From Glomus cerebriforme (Eukaryota; Glomeromycota; Glomeromycetes; Glomerales; Glomeraceae), in NCBI GenBank assembly GCA_003550305.1, contig QKYT01000287.1:55399-119398 (forward strand): DNA of 64,000 bases, read 5' to 3'. This document shows positions 1 to 15,663 of the stretch, one piece after another. How positions within the stretch are numbered: position 1 is the stretch's first letter; every line of letters begins with the position of its first letter. A model generated the notes under the pieces. That model was given only the letters and a program-made list of their open reading frames with translations, made no database searches and was not told the origin of the DNA. The translations under genes were made by a program, and so were the position numbers.

Positions 1-1707
1 AATTTTTAATAAAATTTATCTATCAGGAGGAAATAGAGAAATTAATGTTACGTATTGAAAGATTACGTGCCGAAGAAGATAATTACAGCCAACAGATTAA
101 CGAGATAGATATCAAAATAGAAAATATTACAAATGAATATAATCCCGAGAAGGAAGAATTGTTAAAGGATAAAAATGAACTGGATAACAAAGAACGAGAT
201 ATTGAGAATAAATCGGTTAGTTCTTTGAATTTTTAATTAAATATTAAATATAACGGAATACTTGATAATATTACCTTTTATTATTATTATTATTATTTAT
301 GAAAGAGGCATGTAGAAGAAATGGAAAATCAATTGCATAGTAGGCTTGACTATTATAAAAAACAACACGAATTATCACAGAAAGAATTAGCTTCTTTAGA
401 AAAACGTGTTGAAGAAATGGGATCTATGTCGAAAATTCATCGAGAAGAAGCTAATGAAATTGAAAAGTTAATAGATCATTTAAGGGATCGTGCTCAAAGA
501 GATTTAGATTGCGAAAAGGAAATCTCGGAGTATGTTATAAACTATTCTCATTCTCGCATATTTAAATTATATCAAATAGCAAAACTAAGATTTGTATGTA
601 TAGAAATCGTGCGCGAATGGAAGAATGCGATGTTGAAGTTAAAAAGCTAACTTCTAAAGTAATGCATGATAAACAAACCTACTCGAACGTTCAGCAAGAC
701 ATATCAACTATAGATACGCAAATACCTGCGTTGGAAGAACAAAAAAAGTTAGCCGTTGCTGGTAATTAATTTTTAATCATACGATAATAAATTATCTTAT
801 GAATTAATAAATCTCTATATATTTATTTAGGGCGAGATTTCAAATCCGCAAATCGTTTAGCTAATCGGATAAAAGATCTTCAGTCAACACGTGATGAGCG
901 CACCAAGTTTTTGGAAACAAAATGTGCAAGCTTGGAACGCGACCAGGAAGATTTAAAAACGGCAAGGAAAAAATTGGAAGAATACAATTCCAAATTTATT
1001 GAAGTTGAGAAAAATACTGGTATAAAGTTGATATTGCATTATGTTGCCTTTAGATATATTATAAAAATAATTAATTCATGGTTATACTCGTATAATAGGG
1101 TCAGACTTGTTTGAAGAATTAAATGAATCACTATTACAACTTAGGTCAAGAAACGACGTGTAAGCATTGGTTTTTTTTGATTTTATATTAGCATGAACTT
1201 CAAACTTATCATAATACCATTTTACATTTTAATTTATAGGGCCAATCAACGGAACTTTCATACTTTGATAAGTTTATTACAAAATGAAATAAAAGGATTA
1301 GAAAATCGTATCGATCAAGTTAAAGTAAGATATGGGCTTTTGAATTCAAAGATTCAATCTGATCGATTGAGCAATTTTCAAGAAGTTGTGAGAACTAAAG
1401 GTTAATATCTTAATTTAACTTATACTATTTATAAGCCTTATAGTTAATTTTATTAATTTCCATACGACTAGATTCCAACGAATCAACAAACTCATTTATT
1501 AATAATAATTCAGCGAGACTTGAAGAATTGGAGGCACAATTACAAGAGGCCGTAAGCCGAGAAGATTATGATCTTGCAGGTTGAATATAAATTGTTTGTA
1601 TTGATCCTTTTAATATAATAAATAATTTGACTGGTTTTTTTTATTTAGACAAATTGCAAACCGAGATTACTAGTATTCAAAATTCGGAAGTGTCGGATAA
1701 TAAATGA
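1..1707 (+). CDS. Coiled-coil protein with C-terminal UVR motif (5' partial)
   Basis: Eight exons can be joined with GT-AG introns: about 1-212, 306-529, 604-761, 831-1019, 1099-1159, 1240-1400, 1472-1579 and 1649-1707 (TGA at 1705-1707). The start lies left of the window. The product is almost wholly charged heptad-rich coiled coil. The last two exons read LEELEAQLQEAVSREDYDLA then DKLQTEI, matching the UVR helical hairpin known from bacterial UvrB/UvrC and some eukaryotic scaffold proteins. Exon 4 holds a second, weaker UVR-like segment (DFKSANRLANRIKDL). No catalytic domain is visible. I infer a structural or interaction role, but function is unknown. The first intron acceptor is the least certain junction. 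The gene converges on TEN1, with only about 115 bases between stop codons. Confidence 0.75.
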
Positions 1708-1822
1708 AAAGTTATATATAAATTAAAGTGTGAACATATAGATTTGAACAATATTTATAATCAGATCGCTCTACATATTATCAATAAAATATATTTAAAT
1801 GATTCTTTTATTTATAAAAACA

Positions 1823-2487
1823 TTAATTGTAAATTAATTCTTCTTGTTCGTGTTTATTTCTTATATTAACTACTTCTTGATAAAGATTCATATCCATGAA
1901 GTCGACCATACGAAAAATACGCGCTTCCAATAAAGGAAAACTCTTTCTTTGGACACATGTATCAGTAGTAATCATTTCTTTAATTTTTTGTGGAAGTTGA
2001 CAAAATTTCGAATCCGAAATATTCTAAATTCGATTAATATAAAAATAATAAATATTTTAAAATTTATGAATGTAATAAGGATTTTAAAAACAAGATAAAT
2101 TATACTTACATCGTTTATCAACAGTCCAAGAAATTCAACAATCTTACCTTCAATATAAGGTTCATCTTCAACAAGTTTTGTATCGACAATTAAAAAACAT
2201 TTTCTTGTTTTAACATTGTTATGTGGTTGATCATCGCATTGTTTCTCTTTATCTGTTGTATATTTTACATTCTGTTCTATAACAGCTAAATTCTTACTCA
2301 TACTATGATAAATTAATCTAAAATAAAAGAATATTGTAAAAAGTCGCGTAAAAACGCGTTTTTCTTTGATAACGGGAATAACTTACTTGCCAGCTATCCG
2401 GAAATAATTTCCAATCCATTTTTCTGAATTAACTTCAAAATCATCAAATTCATCTAATAAAATTATTTTTCCAGGAGGGAACTTCAT
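1823..2487 (-). CDS. TEN1: TEN1-like subunit of the CST telomere-capping complex
   Basis: Three exons on the minus strand: 2487-2387, 2317-2110 and 2023-1823, 510 nt in total, encoding 169 residues with all phases matching. The protein has the layout of a small OB-fold TEN1 protein. It starts with a proline/hydrophobic strand (MKFPPGKIILLDEFDDF), followed by FRIAGKL. The middle contains LIVDTKLVE..., which aligns with the VLVCTKLVEP stretch of animal TEN1. The C-terminal helix, ARIFRMVDFMDMNLYQEVV, matches the GMNL...AI..QR region. In known systems TEN1 binds STN1 and caps telomeres and helps C-strand fill-in in the nucleus. The identification rests on motif recall without an alignment. It is divergent from PKC1 across a 1-kb spacer. 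Confidence 0.75.
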
Positions 2488-3498
2488 TATTATGATAAAA
2501 TTGATAAAATAAATTTCTTCATAAAATATTTTGTTTTCACACGATTACAGTTAATACAATAGTTACCTATAAGATTAAAATTTTTGATTTGTGTAATTTC
2601 TATTGTCCCGAATAAGTATATATATATTTTTAAAAATCAGGTTCTTGAGAAAAAAAAATCTGATATATAGATAATCAAAGTTTATATGTATATCTGATAT
2701 GGTTAGAACAGAAATCAGGTTCATTAATTATAAATAACGAATCTAAGTCTAATTTAGTAATTACTTTATTTTTTATTAATTCCAATAAGTTTACATATAA
2801 GAAAACTTTTTTCTTAAAAAGCTCCATTTGTATAATCAAATATTTATTTCTTAAATTCTTTTTAAGGTAACTTAAATCATTCTACAATCATAACATCAGT
2901 CGAAAATTGGAATGGGTTTCTTTCTCACGTGATAAAACAAAAGAATTTTTTTTTTTTGAAAAAAAAAAATATATATATATAATATAATATATATATATAT
3001 ATTAATAAAAATACTTGAAATATCGAACAATAGATTCACATACTAAATTTAATTTATTACTAATTTAATTTCTGGTATCGAATTGCGCAATCACCAAAAC
3101 CAAGTAAAACATGAAGAAAGAATTTTGCGTAATTACTCCCCTAATAAAGGAATGTGGAATGTAGAGTACCTGAATATAAAATTACACGTGCAACGCTTAG
3201 AATTAAGTGGATTACTTTACCACAATATCTACATTGTCGCATTGCCGCTTTTATAGTGACCGCCCTTTTTTCTTGTTTCTACATTTAGTGTACAATATGC
3301 AGATCAACTAACAATTCTATTTCAATCTTCCCTATCGAACAACTATCAAAAAACCCGGCAAATTATTAAAATTGTTGATCTACTCTAAAATTTTCTGCAT
3401 ATCACGCTGATATCATTTTTTTCCTGTCGTGCCTCTCCTCCCATTTAAAATTATCTTTTTAATTTTTTTTTTTTTATAATTATTCTAGAAAGAAAGCA
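2488..3498. promoter_or_regulatory. Divergent intergenic region between TEN1 and PKC1
   Basis: About 1 kb with no supported coding sequence. It holds an A/T homopolymer and TA-dinucleotide block (about 2940-3002) and, nearer PKC1, pyrimidine-rich stretches (about 3260-3480) of the kind seen in 5' leaders. No specific factor site can be defended. Both genes must use promoters here because their starts face away from each other. Confidence 0.4.
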
Positions 3499-7827
<4,329 letters not shown>

Positions 7828-8802
7828 AAAAAAAATCGTTTTTTTTTTCTGGATTATGAACAAATATTGGTTTATTGCCTTTTTTTTTTTATTTATATTA
7901 TATCTTTCTTATTTTAAATGATATTTTTTACATTACAAATTTGAGACACAAAAAGGTAAATTTGTTATTTCCTGTATTGTTAGCTGTATTTATATATATT
8001 ATCAATCATTTGAATTAATCTTATAAATCTTATAATTAAATGATAAAGTATTAAATATTAATTATTATGAAGTATTTCAAAGCATTTAGTAGACCTTGAC
8101 AGTTCCTTCACTTTGAAAAGTCTCATATTTTGATCTTTTTGTGTGTTAATAATCTAATTCGTGTAACGGTAAACAATTACAGTATTATTAAAAAGTTTTA
8201 ACGAAAAGACAAAAAAGTGATGATTTATTTAATGAAAATGGTGAAGAAAAAAGATCAAGCGAATGATACATACAGTATATATATTAGAAACATCAATTAA
8301 ACCTACAAGCACAGAACATCGTTGTCTCAATTTGGTATTTTTAAAATTGTTACAACTCCTCAAAATTAAGTTCTGGAGAAAATTCATTAGGACAGGATTT
8401 ATATCAGACGTTTGGATAATGAACTATCTATACCTAATTTGGTTGGTCTATGTTTATCATTTTCATAAGTATATATCAAATAGTTTATCTTTAAACTTGG
8501 AAAATCAATGGCGTCACACGGCTACGAGATAAAAGTAACTGGCTCACGTGTCACAGATACTATCCTATTCGAGTTACCAGATTTAACATTAGAATGAATT
8601 TTAAGCCTTCGTACTGTAAGTGACGCAAAAATTACTATCTAAAACTTTCGTACTAAAAAAACAAACAATTAATTAATTAGTGATGTGATTTGAATTAATG
8701 AAGTGACTTCATAATTCGCAAGCTTGAAAATAATACAAATAATACAGTTATATTTATTTTTTTTTTTCATTCCTTTTTTCTTTCTCTCTCTTTACTTAAG
8801 AA
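7828..8802. other. Intergenic region downstream of PKC1
   Basis: The first part is AT-rich 3' UTR-like sequence. Around 8220-8620 base composition is more balanced and short open stretches occur in several frames (for example 8263-8532), but none has a recognisable motif, intron structure or continuation. I treat it as non-coding or an unidentifiable relic. The T-rich stretch just before 8803 is probably the leader or promoter of the next gene. Confidence 0.35.
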
Positions 8803-9511
8803 ATGGCGAATATTTTTATATTAGCAAATAGATTTTATTCGACAAATTATCAAAATCATCCTTCAATAACATTAGCATTTACAAATGCAGGTTTAGCAAT
8901 AGCATCAGATACATTAGCACAATCGATAACATTATTTCGATCTCGAAACGAATCTTCAAATTCACAACAGTTCGATTTGGCTCGTTTAGGAAGATTTACA
9001 ACATATGGGTTTTCGATTGCCCCACTAATTCATAAATGGTTTTCATTTCTTGATAGAAAATATCCTTTTAATTTAGATAATAAAACACATCAATCACCTC
9101 TAATTAAAAAAAATGGATTATTTAATAAGAATAATTTAATGAAACAAAATCAAATGATTTTCAAAAGAGTTTTATTAGATCAACTTTTTTTTGCTCCTTT
9201 TGGGATATGTATGTTTTTTGGTGGTATTAGCATATTGGAAGGAAGAAATTTTAAAGGGATTAAAGAAAAATTTGATGAGGTAAGAACTTTTTTTTCAATA
9301 TAATATAATAATATTTAAATTTTTTTAAAAAAATTTCTTTTAGGCTTATATTCCTGCATTAAAAATGAATTATACTATATGGCCATTAGTTCAATTTGTA
9401 AATTTTAGATTTTTACCTTTAAAGTATAGAGTTCCTTTTGTTAGTGCTGTTGGTGTTTTATGGAATTCTTATCTTAGTTTATTAAATAGTGAAGTTCCTG
9501 AAATTATTTAA
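8803..9511 (+). CDS. Mpv17/PMP22 family membrane protein
   Basis: Two exons (8803-9279 and 9344-9511) encode 214 residues; the intron is 64 nt with GTAAGA/TTTTAG borders. The C-terminal exon has the family signature, reading MNYTIWPLVQFVNF, then FLPLKYRVPFVSAVGVLWNSYLS, which corresponds to the conserved W-P-x-x-Q-x-x-N-F ... R ... W-x-x-Y-L-S pattern. Upstream segments fit the usual hydrophobic helices (TLAFTNAGLAIASDTLAQ; RLGRFTTYGFSIAPLIHKW; LLDQLFFAPFGICMFFGG). Relatives (Mpv17, yeast Sym1, PXMP2) sit in the mitochondrial inner or peroxisomal membrane and affect metabolite passage. The short N-terminus (MANIFILANRFYSTN) fits a mitochondrial location, but targeting is inference. The insert of about 30 polar residues around HQSPLIKKNG is lineage specific. 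Confidence 0.88.
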
Positions 9512-9799
9512 ATTTTTTTGAACCTGCAATCAATTGCTGATCTACCACAGACAAAATGATCGGCAATATATCACTTTATTCTAACTATGTTTGGGTGGGT
9601 TATACTGTGTAATATGATATTGAACACATTCTTAATTTAGTGTATATAATCCATCATTAAATTAAATTGATACGCTGTATTTGATAATTATGATTAAATG
9701 TACAACATATGTTTCTTGTAATTTAAATATTAGAATGACTACCATTTTACAGACAACACTCTCACCCATTAGATTTTTTTATCAATGTGAGCATTAATG

Positions 9800-10642
9800 T
9801 TAATAGTCTAATGGTTTCAAACTTGATTTCTTAAATTGATGTCTTAATTTATTGATATTTTCGATTAAATTCGCGATTATATCATTTTCGTATACATATT
9901 CCGAATATAAAACTTCATTGGCCGATAGTAAAAATCTACAAAGAGTTTCACTATTTTTTTTGTTATTAATAATCGATTCATCCCGAAAAACTGACTGTTT
10001 TCCATCAATAAAGACTTTTAGAATTGGTCTCAAAGATTTCTTTGAATCCACCATTTTGATACGATGAATATTTTTAGCCTGAACTACTATATAATCCCAA
10101 TCATCTACAGATACTGATTCCATGTCTTCCCCAACATAACACATTCGATGAATTTTCGATTGGAATTGTGATTTGTTTTCTTTTCCGGCTACTTCACGAC
10201 ATAAAATTTGAATTGTACAAGAATTTTTTTCGGAAGAGAAATTATTTGGAAATTTTGATTGGAGGAGATCTGTTAATAAACAGTTTGCAATTTCTTCTGT
10301 ATGAAATGCATCCAAAGGTTCTTTTAATAGTGAACTAAGATCTTTAATGGTTACCTTTTTCTCATCGTCCAATAAGAGGACATTTCCTCGTATTACCGAA
10401 GGATAATTTCCAAAAAGATTATATACTAAACGAGTAGCCAAAGGATTCGCGGGTAAATGTTTTTTAACGCTGAAATCATCACAAAATAGACAAAGGTTAT
10501 GATTCTTGGCCCAAAGAGTGACATGGTCAGTAAACTCACAATTTAATTTTTGTCGAATATCACCGGATTCAATATTTATTTTTATTTCCTCTGGCTTTCC
10601 AGAGTATGGAATAAATATCCCTTGATATGATTCACTAGTCAT
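9800..10642 (-). CDS. DUF3846-like protein of unknown function
   Basis: A single uninterrupted 280-residue frame starting at the ATG at 10642. Residues about 65-95 (PANPLATRLV...VIRGNVLLLDDE) resemble the core of DUF3846 proteins, where a proline-x-asparagine turn and helix precede a G-x-V/I-L strand. The N-terminus also starts with a short strand (GIFIPYSGKPEEIKI) as in that family. The second half (DDWDYIVVQAKNIHRIKMVD; KVFIDGKQSVFRDE) looks like mixed alpha/beta with no catalytic motif I know. No signal peptide or membrane helix is visible. The intronless state contrasts with its neighbours and could mean a recent gene, a retrocopy or horizontal origin, none of which is shown. Family call is by memory and tentative. 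Confidence 0.7.
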   Translation of the reverse strand: MTSESYQGIFIPYSGKPEEIKINIESGDIRQKLNCEFTDHVTLWAKNHNLCLFCDDFSVKKHLPANPLATRLVYNLFGNYPSVIRGNVLLLDDEKKVTIKDLSSLLKEPLDAFHTEEIANCLLTDLLQSKFPNNFSSEKNSCTIQILCREVAGKENKSQFQSKIHRMCYVGEDMESVSVDDWDYIVVQAKNIHRIKMVDSKKSLRPILKVFIDGKQSVFRDESIINNKKNSETLCRFLLSANEVLYSEYVYENDIIANLIENINKLRHQFKKSSLKPLDY

Positions 10643-11145
10643 GTTGCGAATTACAACTTGGTTTTACTAATAAATATTCAGTCTCAATATTTAACATTTT
10701 TGTGGGAATTTATTGAGAAACAATTCTGTTGCACAGAACTGTCCAATTCTAAAAGCGGAGTTTCAGGTGATTTATGCTGATCACTTTGCCAGATTGCTGC
10801 GCGGAAAAAAAAAATGGTTTGTACTTGCCCCATTTAAAATCCCGATTCAACTTAATTAGCTTCTTGGAGCACAAACTTCCGATTGAAAGCCTACAGCATA
10901 TACAAAGGATATTGTCAAAGACGTTGATACGGAGCAAGATCGAAGAGTGATAGTACGCGCCTTTAAGGTATTATTCTCTTTTTGCTCCATAATTTACATA
11001 AATACGTTGTGCATGTCGTGAGGAAACATTTGTTTGACCTCTGTGTCAATTGGGGAATATGCCTCTGTGCTGAGGAGAGTAAGTAATACCAACGTATTTC
11101 ATTACGAAGCAATAATTATTGACATTCTTTTTTTACAATTATGAT
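10643..11145. other. Unassigned region upstream of the DUF3846-like gene
   Basis: Contains the presumed promoter of the minus-strand gene, then about 10740-11090 with less AT-rich, codon-like but frame-broken sequence on both strands. No protein family is recognisable. It may belong to the degenerate transposase-like remnant that follows. Confidence 0.3.
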
Positions 11146-11925
11146 TAAGTTAAAAAGACAATTTGTAACTAAAACTCGGTCCACGGAGAATGCATCATTT
11201 TGACTTAGGCTTATTTCGTTATCAAGTTGAATTTACGCGAGAACTTTTAGTAGATAAATTAGATCGTCGATTTGATATTAAACTGAATGAAATCTAAGAA
11301 GAACAAATTGACCTTGCAAAATTTGAAGGAACCCTTTCTTGCAATAGATTCTGAAATTATGTGGACATTGAAAAGTAGATGTAAAGTCAAAAAAGTTGTT
11401 TACGAGTTTGCTAAAAGTCAACGCAGAAAATCATCTCTATTCATTCATAATTAATGACATGGATGTTGACACCAAATCCTAAAGTAAAAAAAAAAAAATC
11501 TAATAACAAGGGAATCACCCATCTCCTTGTTTAAAAAAAAAGAAGAAATTATAGACCGGCCAAAACTCCAAAACTTGATCCTTGCCATGTGGAGTCATTA
11601 AAAAAATACATCTTTAATGATGTTAAAGAACTAAGATCTCTTCTGCTTGAATCATTTTTACCAAATGGTGAGGAATATAATAAGAACATTAATTTCTATC
11701 TAGATTTTATCAATAATGCTTATTGAGGAATTTTGTGATTGTGGGAAATGCCTGAAAATCCCTTTGATGATTTAAAACTTGAAAGATGGTACTGGATGAA
11801 CATCTGGAGCCGGTTGATAGATCTAGCATTTGATGTTAAGAACGTTAATGTCGCATGCCTCCCCTACCAATATTGTAGTAAATACATTTACAATCCAAAA
11901 AAGTCACATGCAAAAAATAATAATT
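11146..11925 (+). pseudogene. Decayed transposase-like / lineage-expanded family remnant
   Basis: Broken reading frames on the plus strand. At about 11190-11297 the translation reads MHHFDLGLFRYQVEFTRELL, then VDKLDRRFDIKLNEI and a stop. A met-his-x-x-x-leu-gly-leu-phe-x-tyr motif followed by a helix is typical of Plavaka/KDZ-like DDE transposases expanded in Rhizophagus. At 11739-11880 WEMPENPFDDLKLERWYWMN, then IWSRLIDLAFD, resembles another repetitive ORF family of these fungi. Stops and frameshifts separate the pieces, so no product is expected. Family assignment is from memory and uncertain. Confidence 0.4.
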
Positions 11926-12480
11926 AATAGTGTATAAATGAATAGTATTATTATGTAATATATAACATGGCTAAATGTGACCAGTATGTAAGAAGTCTGC
12001 AGCAAAAAGAATTTGTCAAAGCGTATCACTATTTATCAGTTATATATATTTCAATGTGTTATCGGGCTTATATTTTTTAACGTGCGTATGTGGCGTGGCG
12101 TGTGGTTTGTTTATCAAAAAAATAAAAAATACAAGACCCTCTGTAAATAAATGCTAACTGTGTGGGAAAAATTGGAAAAATATAAATTACGTGCATAAAA
12201 TCCCACGTGACTTGTAATTTTGGCCTAAATTAGCCGGCCAGAATTATTGATGATTTATACGTATTATAATATCATACTAATCTTTTTTTTTTAAAAAAAA
12301 AGAAAGAAAACTTTATAATGTACTCATGGAGTAATTATAAAAAAAAAGTGAAAATAAAATAATTGGCAAATAATTATTAGATAATTGTAATATGACTCTA
12401 TACAAGCGCATGCAAGAGAACTTCACCGAGATTAAGTAATTTCGAGATAAAAAAAAAAAAAAATAAACAATGCAATAAAT
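11926..12480. other. AT-rich intergenic sequence
   Basis: No gene is supported. The stretch contains short A and T homopolymers and forms the left flank of the MITE at 12481. Confidence 0.3.
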
Positions 12481-12481
12481 A

Positions 12482-12752
12482 GGCCTGTTCATTTCTGATT
12501 GTTCGAGTTTTTGATCGCAAAATCCGTTAACCAATCCGAATATGTGATCAAAAATCAGAGTTGAGTTGGCTGATCGTGATCACAACTTCAACCAATAAGT
12601 ACATTTGTTTTTGTTGATTTTCTCATCAGTTTTAAAATGTGATCCACTTTTTTTTAGGTCTGAAAAATCGGGTCACTGATCGAGTTACACAATCTCGTCA
12701 GCCAATATTTATCGGCTCAAAACCCGATCAAAAACCCAGAAATGAACAGGCC
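12482..12752. mobile_element. MITE with 16-bp terminal inverted repeats and TA duplication
   Basis: The left end GGCCTGTTCATTTCTG (12482) and right end CAGAAATGAACAGGCC (ending 12752) are perfect inverted copies. Inner similarity resumes after a small offset (AGTTTTTGATCG versus GGTTTTTGATCG). TA dinucleotides lie directly outside both ends (12480-12481 and 12753-12754), which fits Tc1/mariner-type insertion. The 271-bp body has no coding frame, so it is a non-autonomous element. It also carries several GTGATC/GATCA motifs. Confidence 0.8.
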
Positions 12753-13052
12753 TAATATTATCGATTCAATCACCTATTTTTACAAGCACGTGAAGATGCT
12801 TATTATTTTCATTGCCAGAAAATTTATTAGATACACTGCGCCAAATTTTGTACACGTGATGATTGTCAGATTTTCTCGACAGAGATCAAAATTCTGAGAT
12901 ATATATAATATATCTGAAATTTTCATGAATGTCTAATATAACAAAGATTTGATTATACGATTTCAAATGGCCAGTGTAAATAATAATCAAGCATACCATT
13001 AATTTTTATTTGCAGAGTTATTTTCTTTATGATTTGATATAGTGGTAAGATT

Positions 13053-13690
13053 TTAATATAAAAAAATATTTGGATCTGATGATTTTTTAACTAGACCAAG
13101 AAGAAAGCCCAATCGTCCTTGATTTAATCTTCGAAGCTTATCTGAACTATTTTCTATTTGTTGCTAATAAAATACAATAACTAATTTAGAATATAACAAT
13201 TATTTAATATTAATTGTTAAATATTTAAAAAATAAAAATACCTGTTCAATTGTCAACAACGTCCTACAACCGTAGGTCCAATATAATCAGTTAATGGTTT
13301 TTTAAGTTTTTAAAATTTATCTTTTTAATAAATATATTATTTTGTAATTTAAATATAATTAATTTACTGGCCAGCTCCATTATCAACAACAATTGATAAT
13401 ACTGGAGTCTACACTTAAATCATATTTTTTTTCATCAATTCCAATGTAAATACTTTAGAAATTATTTCTTCTGAAGCATCATTGAATGGCGTAGTCTCTA
13501 ATTCCCCTAATTGTTCTATAATCTGCTCTTCGGCTAATTGCTCTTACAGCATAAGTTAGGTTAATGTGGGAAATTTTTGATATATTATATGTTCCAGATT
13601 TAGTTGTCCATTCTAAATAATTTGCTGCTCCTTGTACACATTCTACGGTTAAAATTCCCACTTTATATTTGTTGTTCGTAACTCTTTATA
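13053..13690 (-). pseudogene. Unrecognised, probably decayed multi-exon gene (3' part)
   Basis: Minus-strand pieces read like protein but do not join cleanly. About 13685-13555 gives NNKYKVGILTVECVQGAANY then LEWTTKSGTYNISKISHINL. One base-shift later, about 13540-13425 gives EEQIIEQLGELETTPFNDAS then EEIISKVFTLELMKKN. A further exon (about 13295-13243) gives TYGCRTLLTIEQ and ends at a GTATTT donor. After a TTATTAG acceptor comes QQIENSSDKLRRLNQGRLGF to a TAA at 13055-13053. The final two exons keep phase, but the frame change near 13545 has no credible intron (only 14 nt between GT and AG). It is therefore either a pseudogene or contains a sequencing indel. I do not recognise the family. Confidence 0.4.
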
Positions 13691-14385
13691 ATAATAAATA
13701 GTAAAAAGGTAAGGCTAAATTAACGTGTTAAAGTGAAAAATATACAATAATATATATATAGTGAATAGTGATAATATCAACCAGTAACTCATATTATATG
13801 TAAAATAAAAGAACAAAAGAACATAAAGAGAATAATAAAGAGAATAAAGAGAATAAAGAGAAAACGCGACGCGTAAATCGAAAATACGAATTGGTTATTC
13901 GATCAACATCTCTCCCCAAATTTTGTACAACTCAAAACTGAAAAAAAAAACTTGTAAAATAAGTTGTTTAATATTATAAAATAGTATATAAATATTAAGC
14001 TTAAATTAGTTGAATCAATAACTATTCTACAATAGAAAAAAAAAATAGAAAAAAAAACAATCGACCGAATCAAGTAATTCTGATTGAAACATATAAATAA
14101 ATAAACAAATTTTTCTTGAAATAGTTAGAATATTGAAAAATTTGAATAATGTATTTACTATTTATTTTTTAAAACTTATAAAATAAATAAATACTATATA
14201 TATATATATAAATAAAGAATGGATTCGTTAATTAAACTATATATTATTTTATAAGAAAATAGTTCTTTAGAACATCAAATGTACTTAAATAAATTTGTTT
14301 TCATAAATCAATCTTCAATTAGATTATATGAAATTCGGTATAATAAATAATCAATCTACAAATAAATTCTAAATTTTATAATCGT
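13691..14385. other. AT-rich intergenic sequence
   Basis: No coding sequence is supported. A short A/G-rich tandem stretch with AGAGAATAA-like units lies at about 13825-13862, and a TA-dinucleotide run at about 14193-14210. Confidence 0.3.
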
Positions 14386-15503
14386 TTAATTTTGAAAGCT
14401 TAAAAATATAACAAAATGATTGTCTTCATTTTGGTCATTATCACCATTATCATCATCATCATCATCATCATGAAATACGTGATTGGTAGGTAAGACCATA
14501 ATATGATCCATTTCTTCGTTCTCATTTCCCTCATTATTATTCTCATTATTATTTTCCATACTCTCCTGATCATTCCCATCATCATCATCATGATTTTCTT
14601 CATTTGAATTATTTGATAGGCCAAAAGAAGGTTTAGGAGGGTGTAAAATATAATGAGAAGGATCTAAACCTAATTCTTCAATAAGTTTTAAATTAAAATG
14701 ATACAATTTTTTACGAAAGCAATTATGATCCGTAGAAACAAAAGTAACATGAATATTTCTCATTTTTAATGACCAATCTGTCGTTGATCTAAATGGTTTT
14801 AATGGAGGAAATTGATCTACTCTAACTTGTCCTTCCTTTGTAAATGTCCACTTTATTATAATAATATATTTTAAAGAAATATTAAAAAAATTTTTTTTTT
14901 TTTCGTAAATAATAAGATTATAAAAAATTGAATTTATCTATAAATACTAACCGGTAATTGACCTTCAATCATTCCATTATGAGTATATATTCCATCACGA
15001 TGAAAGTTTGGTGATCCAACATGTGGAATTGGAAAACTATTAAACTGTTTTAATAATAAAAATTTTGATTGAATATAAGCTTTAATTATACGAATATGTA
15101 TATACATGTAACCATTTTATTTTTTTCTAAAATAAAATAAATAAATTCAAATTTAAAAATTTTAATAAATTTAAATTAATATATTAACCTTAAAACGCCA
15201 AGTAGTTTCAACTAAATCATCGGTATTTAATTCACTTCTTCTGGCTTCTTGTTCAATTATACTATAAACTTTTCTCCAAGTACCAGCCTTTTTAAACCAA
15301 AGTTCATGAGGTTCAGAACATATTTCTGCCATACCCTGTTTACCTTCCCAACGGTTTAAAGCTACATGATTCCAAATATGATTGTCCATAGCAAAAGTGT
15401 TACATCCTTTTGATACTAATGATAATGAATGTAATGTTTTTGTATCTAATTCTTTAAATATTGAAATAAAAATTTCTGACGGTAATCTTTGCGTAAATTC
15501 CAT
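14386..15503 (-). CDS. F-box protein with acidic Asn/Asp-rich tail
   Basis: Three exons (15503-15189, 15044-14952, 14850-14386), 873 nt and 290 residues with matching phases. The N-terminus is a clear F-box: LPSEIFISIFKELDTKTLHS, then LSLVSKGCNTFAMDNHIWNH. F-box proteins link substrates to Skp1-Cullin1 ubiquitin ligases. The middle (VGSPNFHRDGIYTHNGMIEG; QFPPLKPFRSTTDWSLKMRN) is probably a beta-rich recognition domain, but I cannot name it. The last 70 residues are low-complexity Asn/Asp/Glu, coded by a GAT/ATC microsatellite at 14451-14470 and AT-rich repeats, so its length is likely variable. It is divergent from the glyoxalase II gene across about 730 bases that include long poly-A tracts. 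Confidence 0.85.
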
Positions 15504-15529
15504 TGTTAATAATAATAAATAGGGAAGGT

Positions 15530-15531
15530 TT

Positions 15532-15568
<37 letters not shown>

Positions 15569-15663
15569 TTAAAATAAATCATCAATCCTTATTTATTTAA
15601 TTTAAAAAAAAAAAATAAAAAAAAAGAAAAAAAAAAAAAAAAAAAACTAAAAAAAAAAAAAAA
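15530..15663. repeat. Poly-A / T low-complexity tracts upstream of the F-box gene
   Basis: Long A homopolymers interrupted by short T runs lie 25-160 bases before the F-box start. On the gene's own strand this is a poly-T block, like poly(dA:dT) elements of fungal promoters. Its exact length is unreliable in assembly. The remaining spacer up to 16231 shows no gene. Confidence 0.6.
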
